Source of the DNA: CAG-632 sp963626805 | GTDB taxonomy: Bacteria; Bacillota; Clostridia; Lachnospirales; Lachnospiraceae | Length of the DNA stretch: 47,225 bases | Assembly (NCBI GenBank): GCA_963626805.1 | Contig: CAVFXS010000038.1 | Coordinates: 1-47,225, forward strand | Direction of reading: 5' to 3' | In this document: positions 35,231-44,031 of the stretch, one piece after another | How positions within the stretch are numbered: position 1 is the stretch's first letter | Layout of the letters: each line of letters starts with the position of its first letter | Notes under the pieces: generated by a model | Database searches by the model: none | Told to the model about the DNA's origin: nothing | What the model saw: only the letters and a program-made list of their open reading frames with translations | Program-made: the position numbers and the translations under genes

Positions 35231-35518
35231 ATGGGATTAAAAGAGCTGTTTTTTGGAAAGAAAAAGACCTCTGGAGATTATGCAAAAGACCGTCTGAAAT
35301 TATTATTGGTATCGGATCGTGCGAATTGTTCACCAGATGTTATGGAGCAGATAAAAAATGAAATTATTCAGGTAATTTCAAAATATGTTGAAATTGATGC
35401 ATCCGGACTGGATATCCAGATCACCCAGACAGAGTCTGAGGGTGGAAATGGAAAGGTTCCGGCAATTTATGCAAACATTCCGATTAAGGAGTTAAAGGCA
35501 AATAATACAAAAAAGTAG
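35231..35518 (+). CDS. minE: Cell division topological specificity factor MinE
   Basis: The 95-residue protein has the N-terminal membrane-binding and MinD-contact region (A-K-D-R-L-K-L-L-L-V-S-D-R, about 18-30) and the C-terminal dimer domain. Presence of MinE predicts an oscillating Min system rather than the static MinJ/DivIVA form, although a divIVA gene lies 6 kb downstream. AAGGAGGG precedes the start. Confidence 0.95.
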   Translation: MGLKELFFGKKKTSGDYAKDRLKLLLVSDRANCSPDVMEQIKNEIIQVISKYVEIDASGLDIQITQTESEGGNGKVPAIYANIPIKELKANNTKK

Positions 35519-35530
35519 GAAGCATCACTT

Positions 35531-36640
35531 ATGTTTAAGGGATATCGATTACGGGATTATAATTTCAAACTGGTAATACTGGTACTGATTGCAACTGTTT
35601 TTGGAACAATCGTAATCAACAGTGCAGACAGCTCCTATACAAATAAGCAGATTATAGGACTGATTGGTTGCCTGTGTGTAATGGCATTTCTTTCGTTATT
35701 TGACTACCATTATTTCTGTAAGCTTTGGCTGGTGATATATGGGATTAACCTGATCATGCTGATTGGTCTGATTCCTTTTGGTAAAACCGTTAATAATGCA
35801 AAGCGCTGGTATGGTATCGGAAACTTTATGACCATTCAGCCATCCGAGTTCACCAAGCTGTTTATGATTATATGTATGGCAGTATTGCTGACAAAGCTGA
35901 AGGATAAGTTGAATACCTGGAAAAGTTTGTTACTGATTGCCGTATTTTGTGCACCGCCATTATTATTAATTCAGAAACAGCCGGATCTATCAACGACAGT
36001 TGACATTTTTTTGGTTATGGTGGCTATGATCTATGTAACAGGGCTCAGTTATAAGCTGATTGGAATTGTGGCATTGATTTTGGTTCCTCTGAGCAGTGTG
36101 TTTTTCTGGTATATCCAGCAACCGGGGCAGAAATTGTTAAATGATTATCAATTGGGACGGATTCTTGCCTTTCGTTATCCGCAGGACTATGCATTAACGA
36201 CAGGATATCAGCAGTCAAATTCTGTTATGGCAATTGGTTCCGGAATGTTGAGTGGTAAAGGACTTACATCAGATTCTCTGGCGACGGTTAAGGATGCCAA
36301 TCTGATTTCCGAGCAGCAGACGGACTTTATTTTCTCGGTTGTCGGAGAAGAATTGGGCTTTATCGGATGTGTGTTTATTATTGCAATTCTGCTATTGATA
36401 GTGTTACAATGTATACGTATAGCAAGAAGGGCAGAGGATACTGAAGGAATGCTGATTGCTGCCGGCGTTGCTACTTTGATTTGTTTTCAGTCATTTATAA
36501 ATATTGGAGTTGCAACCCAGATATTGCCAAATACCGGATTACCTTTACCGTTTGTAAGTTATGGGTTAAGCTCGCTATTGTCGAGTTGCGGTGGAATCGG
36601 GTTGGTATTGAATGTTGGTCTGCATAAAAAAAAATATTGA
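35531..36640 (+). CDS. rodA: Peptidoglycan glycosyltransferase RodA (SEDS family)
   Basis: The 369-residue protein has about ten membrane helices and SEDS motifs: N-A-K-R-W-Y near 93-98, Q-P-S-E-F-T-K near 107-113, K-Q-P-D-L-S-T near 151-157 and the C-terminal L-P-F-V-S-Y-G. RodA polymerises glycan strands and works with class B PBP2, encoded upstream. FtsW is the alternative, but the locus (mre, PBP2, min) supports RodA. Starts 12 bp after minE. Confidence 0.93.
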   Translation: MFKGYRLRDYNFKLVILVLIATVFGTIVINSADSSYTNKQIIGLIGCLCVMAFLSLFDYHYFCKLWLVIYGINLIMLIGLIPFGKTVNNAKRWYGIGNFMTIQPSEFTKLFMIICMAVLLTKLKDKLNTWKSLLLIAVFCAPPLLLIQKQPDLSTTVDIFLVMVAMIYVTGLSYKLIGIVALILVPLSSVFFWYIQQPGQKLLNDYQLGRILAFRYPQDYALTTGYQQSNSVMAIGSGMLSGKGLTSDSLATVKDANLISEQQTDFIFSVVGEELGFIGCVFIIAILLLIVLQCIRIARRAEDTEGMLIAAGVATLICFQSFINIGVATQILPNTGLPLPFVSYGLSSLLSSCGGIGLVLNVGLHKKKY

Positions 36641-36649
36641 GGTGAGCTT

Positions 36650-37045
36650 ATGAATATAGGATTAATTGCACATGACAGCAAGAAGAAGCTGATGCAGAAT
36701 TTTTGTATAGCTTATCGAGGGATTTTGTGCAAACACAATCTGTTTGCAACCGGGACTACCGGACGTTTGATCGAAGAGGTTACAAACTTAAATGTATACA
36801 AGTACTTAGCCGGACACTTAGGTGGTGAGCAACAGTTAGGCTCACAGATCGAGAGTAATGATTTAGATATGATGATTTTTTTAAGGGATCCGCTGACGCC
36901 AAAATCACATGAGATTGATGTGAATAATATTTTTCATTTGTGTGATATGCATAATATACCATTAGCAACCAATCTGGCGACTGCAGAGCTTTTGATCAAG
37001 GCTCTGGATCGTGGAGATCTGGAATGGCGGGATGTATACAGGTAA
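36650..37045 (+). CDS. mgsA: Methylglyoxal synthase
   Basis: The 131-residue enzyme makes methylglyoxal from dihydroxyacetone phosphate as a glycolysis bypass when phosphate is short. It has the start I-A-H-D-S-K-K near 6-12, the phosphate site T-G-T-T-G-R-L-I near 35-42, G-G-E-Q-Q-L-G near 59-65 and the D-P-L-T-P-K-S-H-E-I-D segment near 84-94. Length is typical. It ends the min-rodA run and is followed by a terminator. Confidence 0.96.
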   Translation: MNIGLIAHDSKKKLMQNFCIAYRGILCKHNLFATGTTGRLIEEVTNLNVYKYLAGHLGGEQQLGSQIESNDLDMMIFLRDPLTPKSHEIDVNNIFHLCDMHNIPLATNLATAELLIKALDRGDLEWRDVYR

Positions 37046-37050
37046 ACGAT

Positions 37051-37087
37051 AAAGCTGCCGGAGGACCATCATCAGGCAGCTTTCTTC
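37051..37087 (+). terminator. Intrinsic terminator after mgsA
   Basis: AAAGCTGCC (37051-37059) pairs perfectly with GGCAGCTTT (37075-37083), followed by a short T-rich tail. Confidence 0.75.
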
Positions 37088-37118
37088 GTGCATATTCTTG
37101 GTGGAATAAGGAGGAAGT

Positions 37119-38141
37119 ATGAAACGTTCTATCGCATTGTTTTTCAGTGTAATTTTATGGCTTGGAATGCTGACAGGATGTCAGGAATATGAAATAACAC
37201 CGGAGGCATCCAGTTATTTTCATATTGACAATAGCAGGACATATACAAGTACCCTGACAGAATCGCCGGTTATTAAGAGCAGCTTTGCATCTTCTTATGC
37301 GGTGATTCCATATGGAACCTATGATAACCGACCGTTTTCTTCTGCAGTTCTTTGCATCAATAATACAACGAACCAGATGGTTCAGGCATCCAATCCGTTC
37401 GAGAAGATTTATCCGGCCAGTATCACAAAAATAATGACGGCTCTTCTGGTTCTGGAACATGGGCATCTGGATGATACAGTCACCATTGCTGAAGATATTG
37501 CCTTGGATGATGCTCAGGCCGTTACCATCGGATTAAAGGCAGGTGATACATTGACTGTCAATGAATTGCTTCATGGGCTTCTGATCACTTCCGCTAATGA
37601 CTGTGCAGTTGCTCTGGCACGTTATATTGCCGGAAATGAGGCTGAATTTGCGGATCAGATGAATCAGCGGGCCAAAGAGCTTGGAGCCACCCATACACAT
37701 TTTGTAAATCCACATGGTCTTCATGATGAAAATCATTATACAACTGCTTATGATTTGTATCTGATTTTTCGGGAAGTGATTCAGCATTCGGAGTTTCAGG
37801 ACATTACCAGTACTGCTGAATATACTATTCGGTATACAGACGGGGAAGGAGTTCCGGTGGAAATTTCAATTTCCAATTCCGATCTTTTTATTTCTGCAGG
37901 ATATTCACTGGAAGATGGTATTACAGTGGTTGCAGGTAAAACCGGAACCACGAATGAAGCCGGCTGTTGTCTTATTGTAGAAGCGAAGGATAACAGCGGA
38001 CAGGATTATATTGCAATGGTATGCGGAGCGCCTTACCGGGATTCTCTGTATTATCAGCTCCAACAGGTACTGAATCAGATTGTTACAACCGATGAAATTA
38101 GCACAACTTCTTGTTGTACTTCCCATGAGGTTGTACTATAA
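37119..38141 (+). CDS. D-alanyl-D-alanine carboxypeptidase (S11 family), lipoprotein form
   Basis: The 340-residue penicillin-binding enzyme trims the terminal D-Ala of stem peptides. Motifs are complete: S-I-T-K (Ser101, Lys104), S-A-N (158-160) and K-T-G (274-276). The N-terminus is unusual for the family: a signal with lipobox L-T-G-C (Cys21), so the protein should be lipid-anchored. The usual C-terminal amphipathic anchor of DacA proteins is missing, which fits the lipid anchor. AGGAGG is ahead of the ATG. Confidence 0.93.
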   Translation: MKRSIALFFSVILWLGMLTGCQEYEITPEASSYFHIDNSRTYTSTLTESPVIKSSFASSYAVIPYGTYDNRPFSSAVLCINNTTNQMVQASNPFEKIYPASITKIMTALLVLEHGHLDDTVTIAEDIALDDAQAVTIGLKAGDTLTVNELLHGLLITSANDCAVALARYIAGNEAEFADQMNQRAKELGATHTHFVNPHGLHDENHYTTAYDLYLIFREVIQHSEFQDITSTAEYTIRYTDGEGVPVEISISNSDLFISAGYSLEDGITVVAGKTGTTNEAGCCLIVEAKDNSGQDYIAMVCGAPYRDSLYYQLQQVLNQIVTTDEISTTSCCTSHEVVL

Positions 38142-38186
38142 TTAGTGGTAGTGGATTTTTATAAGATGACAGGAGGATGTAGAATC

Positions 38187-38606
38187 ATGATTCAAATCAT
38201 AGCAGGTGAAAAAGGCACAGGAAAAACAAAGGAATTGATAACAATGGCAAATGATGCAGCATTGTTAAGTGTATCACCGATCATATATCTGGACAAAAAT
38301 AATAAACATATGTATGAGCTTTCCAATCAGATTCGAATGATTAATATATCCGACTTTCATATTGAAAATTTTCAGATGTTTTGTGGCTTTTTATATGGAA
38401 TTGCAGCACAGGATTATAATTTAAATGAAATTTATCTGGATAGCTTTCTGACAATTGCACATATCAGCAAGGAAGATCTGGAGCAGTCTGTGAAGGCAAT
38501 GTCCCTGTTCTCTGATTCCCAGGGAATCAATCTGGTGATTAGTGTATCCATGGATGCCGATGAGATGCCGGATATTGTGAAAGAACTTGTAACGGTTTCA
38601 TTATAG
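38187..38606 (+). CDS. Small P-loop protein of unknown function
   Basis: The 139-residue protein begins M-I-Q-I-I-A-G-E-K-G-T-G-K-T-K-E, a clear Walker A motif (7-14). A hydrophobic strand ending in Asp (I-I-Y-L-D near 35-39) and a second (N-E-I-Y-L-D-S-F-L, near 82-90) may act as Walker B. It is short for a complete ATPase. AGGAGG lies 10 bp before the ATG at 38187; an earlier start at 38145 lies before that site. Its neighbours (carboxypeptidase, HlyD-like adaptor, sepF, divIVA) suggest a division or envelope role, unproven. Confidence 0.7.
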   Translation: MIQIIAGEKGTGKTKELITMANDAALLSVSPIIYLDKNNKHMYELSNQIRMINISDFHIENFQMFCGFLYGIAAQDYNLNEIYLDSFLTIAHISKEDLEQSVKAMSLFSDSQGINLVISVSMDADEMPDIVKELVTVSL

Positions 38607-38616
38607 AAATAATCTG

Positions 38617-38646
38617 GGACAGGTGATTTTCACCCGTCCTTTTTTG
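38617..38646 (+). terminator. Intrinsic terminator after the P-loop gene
   Basis: GGACAGGTGA (38617-38626) pairs with TCACCCGTCC (38630-38639) with one mismatch, followed by a run of T. Confidence 0.75.
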
Positions 38647-38677
38647 AACACTTAAAGCTAAATTTAGGAGTTTATAA

Positions 38678-40060
38678 ATGAGTCGGAAAAAGGTTATAAA
38701 ACTTCATAACGTTCCCAATCTGAATATCGGTGTAATCATCTTTGTACTCCTGTTTCTTTTTCTTGGCGTCCAGATCATACGTAGTCTGAATCAGAAGCAT
38801 TATTCCATATACGAGGTTCAACGCAGTTATATGGACGATAATATCAGCGGTTCAGCCATTGCACTTCGCAGTGAAACTCTGATTGCTACTGATGTATCCG
38901 GATATATCAATTATTATATCCGCAATGGAGAAAAGGTCGGAAAAAATGCCACGGTTTACACCCTGGATTCCACCGGTACGTTATCAGATATGATTTCTGA
39001 GGCTTCTGGAAATGACATTGTTTTATCAAGCACAGGATATTCAGAGATCCAGAGTAGTATCCGTGCATTTCAGAGCTATTACTCAGATATATCGTTTTCC
39101 GATGTATATGATTTTAAATATGAGCTGGATGGCGAGATCTTGGGAATTGCGAATACACAGGTTCTGGATGCCTTAACGACTTCAGGTTCTATCGGTTCAA
39201 CCTTTACACAGGTAAATGCACCGGAAAGCGGTATGGTTACATATTATCAGGATGGATATGAGAATAAAAAACCATCTGATATTACAAATGATGATTTTGA
39301 TACCACAAAGTATCAACGTTCTTCTTTGAAAACGGGTGACGTATTGCAGGCGGGAAGTCCGGTTTACAAGCTGATTACCAGTGAAATATGGAATCTGGTA
39401 TTGCCGTTATCTACGGAGGATGCCGAACGTCTGAGAGAAGATACCCGTGTCACACTGAACATGCCGAATATTGCCAACGTTGTATATGGTGATATCGAAG
39501 TGATTCAGAATGGGGATGCCTATTTTGCCAATATTACACTGGATAAATTGTTGGTGAATTTCTGTAATGAGCGTTATGTTCCGATTGAGATTGTAATGTC
39601 CAAGCAGGAGGGACTGTCAGTGCCGAACAGTGCTATTCTGGAGAAGGATGTCCTTAAAATACCAAAGGATTATCTGACAACCGGAAGCAACTCATCCAAG
39701 CGCAAATTCTTAAATGTACGGACTATGGATGAAAACGGAAATCTGTCCATTCAGCAGATTGCACCTACAATCTATAATTCAGATGATACCTACTGCTATG
39801 TCAATCCGGCAGAGTTTGCGGACGGAGCAGTTCTGGTTAAGAATGATTCGGATCAGACACTGAATGTCTCGGATGCCGGACATACAACTTTGACTGGTGT
39901 TTACTATGCAAGTGAGGGAATTGCGACCTTTAAACAGATAGAAATACTGACTGCAGATGATGAATTTACGATTATTACGGAGGGGGTTGATTACAGCCTG
40001 TCCATGTATGATCGAATTATTCTGGATGCTTCTACTGTAGAAGAGGGGCAGATTATATAA
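38678..40060 (+). CDS. HlyD-like membrane protein ahead of the ylmE-sepF genes
   Basis: The 460-residue protein has one membrane segment (about 15-36) and a large external part. Near residues 60-100 it shows a barrel-sandwich (lipoyl-like) half, S-G-Y-I-N-Y-Y-I-R-N-G-E-K-V-G, and the second half near 185-230 with P-E-S-G-M-V-T-Y-Y and L-K-T-G-D-V-L-Q-A-G-S-P-V-Y-K, as in HlyD/RND adaptors. No transporter gene is nearby. In Clostridia a protein of this type often sits before ylmE and sepF, so a division role is possible. Family call fair, function unknown. Confidence 0.75.
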   Translation: MSRKKVIKLHNVPNLNIGVIIFVLLFLFLGVQIIRSLNQKHYSIYEVQRSYMDDNISGSAIALRSETLIATDVSGYINYYIRNGEKVGKNATVYTLDSTGTLSDMISEASGNDIVLSSTGYSEIQSSIRAFQSYYSDISFSDVYDFKYELDGEILGIANTQVLDALTTSGSIGSTFTQVNAPESGMVTYYQDGYENKKPSDITNDDFDTTKYQRSSLKTGDVLQAGSPVYKLITSEIWNLVLPLSTEDAERLREDTRVTLNMPNIANVVYGDIEVIQNGDAYFANITLDKLLVNFCNERYVPIEIVMSKQEGLSVPNSAILEKDVLKIPKDYLTTGSNSSKRKFLNVRTMDENGNLSIQQIAPTIYNSDDTYCYVNPAEFADGAVLVKNDSDQTLNVSDAGHTTLTGVYYASEGIATFKQIEILTADDEFTIITEGVDYSLSMYDRIILDASTVEEGQII

Positions 40061-40083
40061 ATTCTTATTAGGAGATGATAGTT

Positions 40084-40776
40084 GTGATAAAAGAGAATAT
40101 TCTTGACGTACAGAAAAATATTGAAGCGGCCTGCCAGCGGGTAAACCGTGATCCATCGGAGGTGACGCTGATTGCGGTCAGCAAGACGAAGCCGTTATCC
40201 GTTATTGAGGAAGCCATAGATGCAGGAATGACTGAGTTTGGTGAGAATAAGGTTCAGGAGATGGTTGATAAAATAGAGCATGTCAGCCGTCCGGTTCACT
40301 GGCATCTGATCGGTCATTTACAGACCAATAAGGTAAAATATATTGTTGATAAAAATCTACTGATTCATTCTGTGGATTCTGTAAAGCTTGCAAATGAAAT
40401 TCAAAAGGATGCCCTGAAAAAGCAGGCACATTGCAACATTCTCCTTGAGGTAAATGTTGCTCAGGAGGCATCCAAATTCGGCTTTACAGTAGAAGAGGTA
40501 CCGGCAGCCGTAGAAGAGATTTCGAAGCTGTCCAATGTCCACATTCAGGGTTTGATGACAATTGCACCTTTTGTTGAAAATCCCGAAGATAATCGTGCTT
40601 TTTTTGCAAAACTGCACAAATTATTACTTGACATAAAATCAAGAAACATTGATAATGTTAATATGAGTGTACTATCTATGGGTATGACAAATGACTACGT
40701 AGTTGCGGTTGAAGAAGGAGCAACTATGGTTCGTGTCGGAACAGGTATTTTCGGTGCACGAAATTATAATATTTAG
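40084..40776 (+). CDS. ylmE: PLP homeostasis protein YggS/YlmE
   Basis: The 230-residue PLP-binding protein has the lysine motif L-I-A-V-S-K-T-K (PLP lysine near residue 35), F-G-E-N-K-V-Q-E, H-L-I-G-H-L-Q-T-N-K and the closing S-M-G-M-T-N-D and V-R-V-G-T-G-I-F-G. It is a single-barrel protein that handles free PLP rather than a known enzyme. GTG 40084 is preferred since TAGGAG at 40069-40074 is 9 bp ahead; an ATG at 40075 touches that site. It leads into sepF as in Gram-positive ylm clusters. Confidence 0.94.
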   Translation: MIKENILDVQKNIEAACQRVNRDPSEVTLIAVSKTKPLSVIEEAIDAGMTEFGENKVQEMVDKIEHVSRPVHWHLIGHLQTNKVKYIVDKNLLIHSVDSVKLANEIQKDALKKQAHCNILLEVNVAQEASKFGFTVEEVPAAVEEISKLSNVHIQGLMTIAPFVENPEDNRAFFAKLHKLLLDIKSRNIDNVNMSVLSMGMTNDYVVAVEEGATMVRVGTGIFGARNYNI

Positions 40777-40792
40777 AGATAGGAGATCAGAA

Positions 40793-41407
40793 ATGGGCAA
40801 AGGAATTGACAAGTTTTTGAACATCCTCAGTCTGAGCAGTGCAGATGACGATGATGATTACGATAATGATGATTTATTTGACAGCGAAGTCGATCTGGTA
40901 GAAGAAACGCCAAGACGTCAGAAGAAAGAAAAGCCGGCACCGGTCAGCCAGGCAGCCGCAACCGTATCATCCGGCTCTGGAAAGACAGGTACCTTTTCTT
41001 CTTATAAAAATGATGACGATTATGAACCGGTTTCATATACGAAAAAGCCAAAGGTTGTCAGACAGCCAAAGGCTAGTGCAGGCACTAATAGTAAAGTAGT
41101 TTCAATGAATAGTAGAGGTAGCAAAGTGTACGTAATCAGACCAAAGGAATTTAATGAAGCACAGGATATTACCGATTTCCTGAATGAAGGTAAGACAATT
41201 GTAATCAATATGGAGGGTATTGATCTGACATTAGCTCAGCGAATCATTGATTTCGTGGGTGGAGCATGTTATGCGTTGGATGGTTCTCTGCAGGCAATTT
41301 CAAATAATATCTTTATTGCAGCACCACATGATATTGAAGTAACCGGAGATTTACGGGAAGAGATCTTAAATGAATCAACCGTTTCTCCAAATCTTAGTAC
41401 ATTTTAA
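40793..41407 (+). CDS. sepF: Cell division protein SepF
   Basis: The 204-residue protein has an N-terminal amphipathic helix (M-G-K-G-I-D-K-F-L-N-I-L), an acidic, disordered linker (about 15-110) and the C-terminal SepF domain with R-P-K-E-F-N-E-A-Q-D-I, V-I-N-M-E-G-I-D and F-V-G-G-A-C-Y-A-L-D-G. SepF anchors and bundles FtsZ filaments at the membrane. AGGAGA is 6 bp before the ATG at 40793; longer upstream frames overlap ylmE and are rejected. Confidence 0.95.
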   Translation: MGKGIDKFLNILSLSSADDDDDYDNDDLFDSEVDLVEETPRRQKKEKPAPVSQAAATVSSGSGKTGTFSSYKNDDDYEPVSYTKKPKVVRQPKASAGTNSKVVSMNSRGSKVYVIRPKEFNEAQDITDFLNEGKTIVINMEGIDLTLAQRIIDFVGGACYALDGSLQAISNNIFIAAPHDIEVTGDLREEILNESTVSPNLSTF

Positions 41408-41430
41408 GAAATAGAGGAGGACAGGCAGTT

Positions 41431-42288
41431 ATGATTACACCAGTTGAAATACAATCAAAATCCTTCAAATCCGGTATCGGTTATGATAAAAAGGATGTTG
41501 ATGGATTTATTACTGAAATTTTGGAAAATTATGAGGAATTATATCGCTCAAACGTTGAGTTAAAAGATAAGGTAAATATGCTCAATGAGGGACTACAGCA
41601 TTATAAGAATATTGAAGCTTCCTTACAGAAAGCGCTGGTTCTTGCTGAGAAGACCTCAGAGGAGACAATCCGGACCGCCGAGTTAAAGGCTCAGACCATT
41701 GAGATGGAGGCCGTTAATAAGGCAAAGGCACATACGGCAGATGCAAAACAGGAATTAGAGCGTGTACATAATCAGACAATTGCACTGGTTCAGCAGTACA
41801 CCAAGTACAAGGCACAGTTTACTCAATTCCTGCACGCACAGCTTGATCTGATCAACAGTGATACATTCAAGGTAGAAGCCGGTGAGTTTGCAGCATTTGC
41901 AAAATCTGCAGCATCCGTAAAGGATGCCTACATCAGTTCAAATCCTATGTCTGATTTTATTGCAGATGGTGAACAGGCACAGCTTCCTGGTTTTGACACC
42001 GGTGAGGATAGCGGTATGCTTGGTCAGCGTGATGAGGCAGATGCATATGGCATGGGATTCGGCTCGTCCGGTATGTCTACACAGGAAAAGAAAGAAGATT
42101 CCTTTGTAGATCCGTTTGATGTAATAAAAAAACAGCCGGAAGCTGCAGCCGCAGAGGCTCCAAAGGAAGAAACAGAATCTTCTGAGGAAGATGTGGATAC
42201 TTATGAAGGTGAAGTAGAAGATAAGGTACAGAAGCGTGCCATGCTTGCTGATTCCGATGAAGCCAGCAGCGGATTTACCTTTATTTAA
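41431..42288 (+). CDS. divIVA: DivIVA family protein
   Basis: The 285-residue protein begins with the DivIVA lipid-binding region (I-Q-S-K-S-F-K-S-G-I-G-Y-D-K-K-D-V-D-G-F) and a coiled coil (about 28-140). The C-terminal 140 residues are acidic, glycine-rich in part and likely unstructured. DivIVA senses curved membrane and organises poles and septa. It follows sepF by 23 bp with GAGGAGG, and is followed by a terminator. Secure. Confidence 0.95.
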   Translation: MITPVEIQSKSFKSGIGYDKKDVDGFITEILENYEELYRSNVELKDKVNMLNEGLQHYKNIEASLQKALVLAEKTSEETIRTAELKAQTIEMEAVNKAKAHTADAKQELERVHNQTIALVQQYTKYKAQFTQFLHAQLDLINSDTFKVEAGEFAAFAKSAASVKDAYISSNPMSDFIADGEQAQLPGFDTGEDSGMLGQRDEADAYGMGFGSSGMSTQEKKEDSFVDPFDVIKKQPEAAAAEAPKEETESSEEDVDTYEGEVEDKVQKRAMLADSDEASSGFTFI

Positions 42289-42305
42289 TTCATTTGTGAA
42301 TATTT

Positions 42306-42353
42306 AAAAGAAATGAACTGCCTCTTACTATAATTGGCAGCTCATTTTCTTTT
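42306..42353 (+). terminator. Intrinsic terminator after divIVA
   Basis: An A-rich arm AAAAGAAATGAACTGCC (42306-42322) faces GGCAGCTCATTTTCTTTT (42336-42353); the core TGCC/GGCA and ATGA/TCAT pair, with small bulges, and the T-run is built into the arm. Confidence 0.65.
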
Positions 42354-42416
42354 ATACGAAGAGATCCGGATAACCATTCCGGGTAGCGAATACGCAGAGA
42401 AAGGGTCTATAACTAT

Positions 42417-42983
42417 ATGAAATATTTAAAAGCACTGATCGCAGTCCTTGTTTTGATAGGTGCAGATCAGTTTACAAAATGGCTTGTCTTAAATAATCTG
42501 GAGTTACACACGTATCATCCGATTCTTGGAAATTTATTTGGACTATATTATCTGGAGAATCGGGGATCTGCCTGGGGAATGTTTCAGAATCGTCAGATTT
42601 TCTTTCTGATCATAACCGTTATTATTCTGGTACTTGCCGGCTATATTTACTATAAACTGGCGCAGAATGCTGTTTATAAGCCATTAAACATCAGTATTTT
42701 GTTTTTATGTGCCGGTGCTATCGGAAATATGATCGATCGTATTTTCCATGGCAGTACGTTATTTCAGGGGGCAGTTGTAGACTTTTTATATATTAAGTGT
42801 ATTGATTTTCCGGTCTTCAATGTGGCAGATATGTATGTTACACTTTCCGGAGCAGCAATTATCATATCGGTATTCTGGAAATATAGGGATGTGGATTTTC
42901 ACTTCCTGTTTCATAAGAACGATACAGAATCCAAAGTAGACGTGTCAGAATCCGATTCAGAAAAGGATGAAAATAATGGCTGA
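42417..42983 (+). CDS. lspA: Lipoprotein signal peptidase
   Basis: The 188-residue protein has four membrane helices and the two catalytic Asp of signal peptidase II: Asp122 in V-V-D-F and Asp138 in F-N-V-A-D, with G-N-M-I-D-R before them and the N-terminal D-Q-x-T-K-W. It cuts prolipoproteins at the lipobox Cys; at least two such proteins (8718, 37119) are encoded in this window. The C-terminal tail is acidic. It overlaps rluD by 8 bases. Confidence 0.96.
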   Translation: MKYLKALIAVLVLIGADQFTKWLVLNNLELHTYHPILGNLFGLYYLENRGSAWGMFQNRQIFFLIITVIILVLAGYIYYKLAQNAVYKPLNISILFLCAGAIGNMIDRIFHGSTLFQGAVVDFLYIKCIDFPVFNVADMYVTLSGAAIIISVFWKYRDVDFHFLFHKNDTESKVDVSESDSEKDENNG

Positions 42984-43911
42984 TTTTGAACAAGAGGTAT
43001 ATGAGTATCTGGTAGAAGATTCGGATGCCGGTCAGCGGATTGATAAATTATTATCCGTTCATTTAAATGATTTCTCCAGATCCTATATTCAAAAGTTATT
43101 ATCTAATCAGGCTGTTCTGCTCCATGGACAGCCCATAAAATCCAATTATAAAGTAAAAGCAGGAGATCATATTCAGGTTGAGATTCCGGAACCGGAGGTT
43201 CTGGATGTACAGCCGGAAAATATTCCGTTGGACATTGTTTATGAAGACTCCGATGTCCTGATCATAAATAAACCGAAGGGGATGGTCGTTCATCCGGCTG
43301 CCGGCCATTATTCCGGAACATTGGTCAATGCGATTCTGTATCATTGTCAGGATGAGCTTTCAACAATCAACGGAGTCCTGCGGCCCGGTATTGTTCACCG
43401 GATCGATATGGATACGACCGGTTTACTGGTTGTCTGCAAAAATAATGCTGCGCATCAGTCTCTGGCAGAGCAGTTGAAGGTGCATAGCATTACCCGAAAG
43501 TATACAGCCATTGTTTATGACAATATTCCGGAGGATAACGGAACGATTCATAAAACAATCGGCAGACATCCGGTTGATCGTAAAAAACAGGCTGTAAATG
43601 TCCGAAACGGTCGGGATGCTATCACACATTATCGTGTTCTGGAACGGTTTGGTGGAAAATATACAATGGTAGAATGTCAGTTGGAAACCGGTCGGACCCA
43701 TCAGATCCGAGTTCATATGGCATCCATCCATCATCCATTGCTTGGTGATACTGTATATGGACCTGCAAAGGATCCGTTTCATCTGCAAGGGCAGGCTTTG
43801 CATGCAGGTGTTCTGGGTTTTATCCATCCAAGCACTGGCGAATATGTAGAATTTCATTCGGAATTGCCTGAATATTTCCAGAAATTAATCCAAACACTCC
43901 GCAATATATAA
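42976..43911 (+). CDS. rluD: RluA-family 23S rRNA pseudouridine synthase (RluD-like)
   Basis: The 311-residue enzyme has an N-terminal S4 RNA-binding domain (about 18-70) and a pseudouridine synthase domain with H-R-I-D-M-D-T-T-G (catalytic Asp144), K-P-x-G-M-V-V-H-P near 99-107 and E-T-G-R-T-H-Q-I-R-V-H near 235-245. It makes pseudouridine in 23S rRNA, by analogy with RluD. The ATG at 42976 has AAAAGGA 9 bp before it. The lspA-rluD pair is standard in Firmicutes. Confidence 0.94.
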   Translation: MADFEQEVYEYLVEDSDAGQRIDKLLSVHLNDFSRSYIQKLLSNQAVLLHGQPIKSNYKVKAGDHIQVEIPEPEVLDVQPENIPLDIVYEDSDVLIINKPKGMVVHPAAGHYSGTLVNAILYHCQDELSTINGVLRPGIVHRIDMDTTGLLVVCKNNAAHQSLAEQLKVHSITRKYTAIVYDNIPEDNGTIHKTIGRHPVDRKKQAVNVRNGRDAITHYRVLERFGGKYTMVECQLETGRTHQIRVHMASIHHPLLGDTVYGPAKDPFHLQGQALHAGVLGFIHPSTGEYVEFHSELPEYFQKLIQTLRNI

Positions 43912-43972
43912 TACGATTCTCTGAATTATGTATAAAAAACTGTAAATAATTGTACTAATATATTATTGAATA

Positions 43973-43981
43973 TGCTATAAT
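43973..43981 (+). promoter_or_regulatory. Extended -10 promoter of the cytidylate-kinase-like gene
   Basis: TG-C-TATAAT at 43973-43981 is a consensus extended -10. ATACAT (43988-43993) and ATGTAT (43998-44003) form a perfect dyad just behind it, at the expected transcript start. Confidence 0.6.
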
Positions 43982-44031
43982 ACAGTTATACATAATCATG
44001 TATGAATTGCTATATGGAAGGGGCGGTTATT

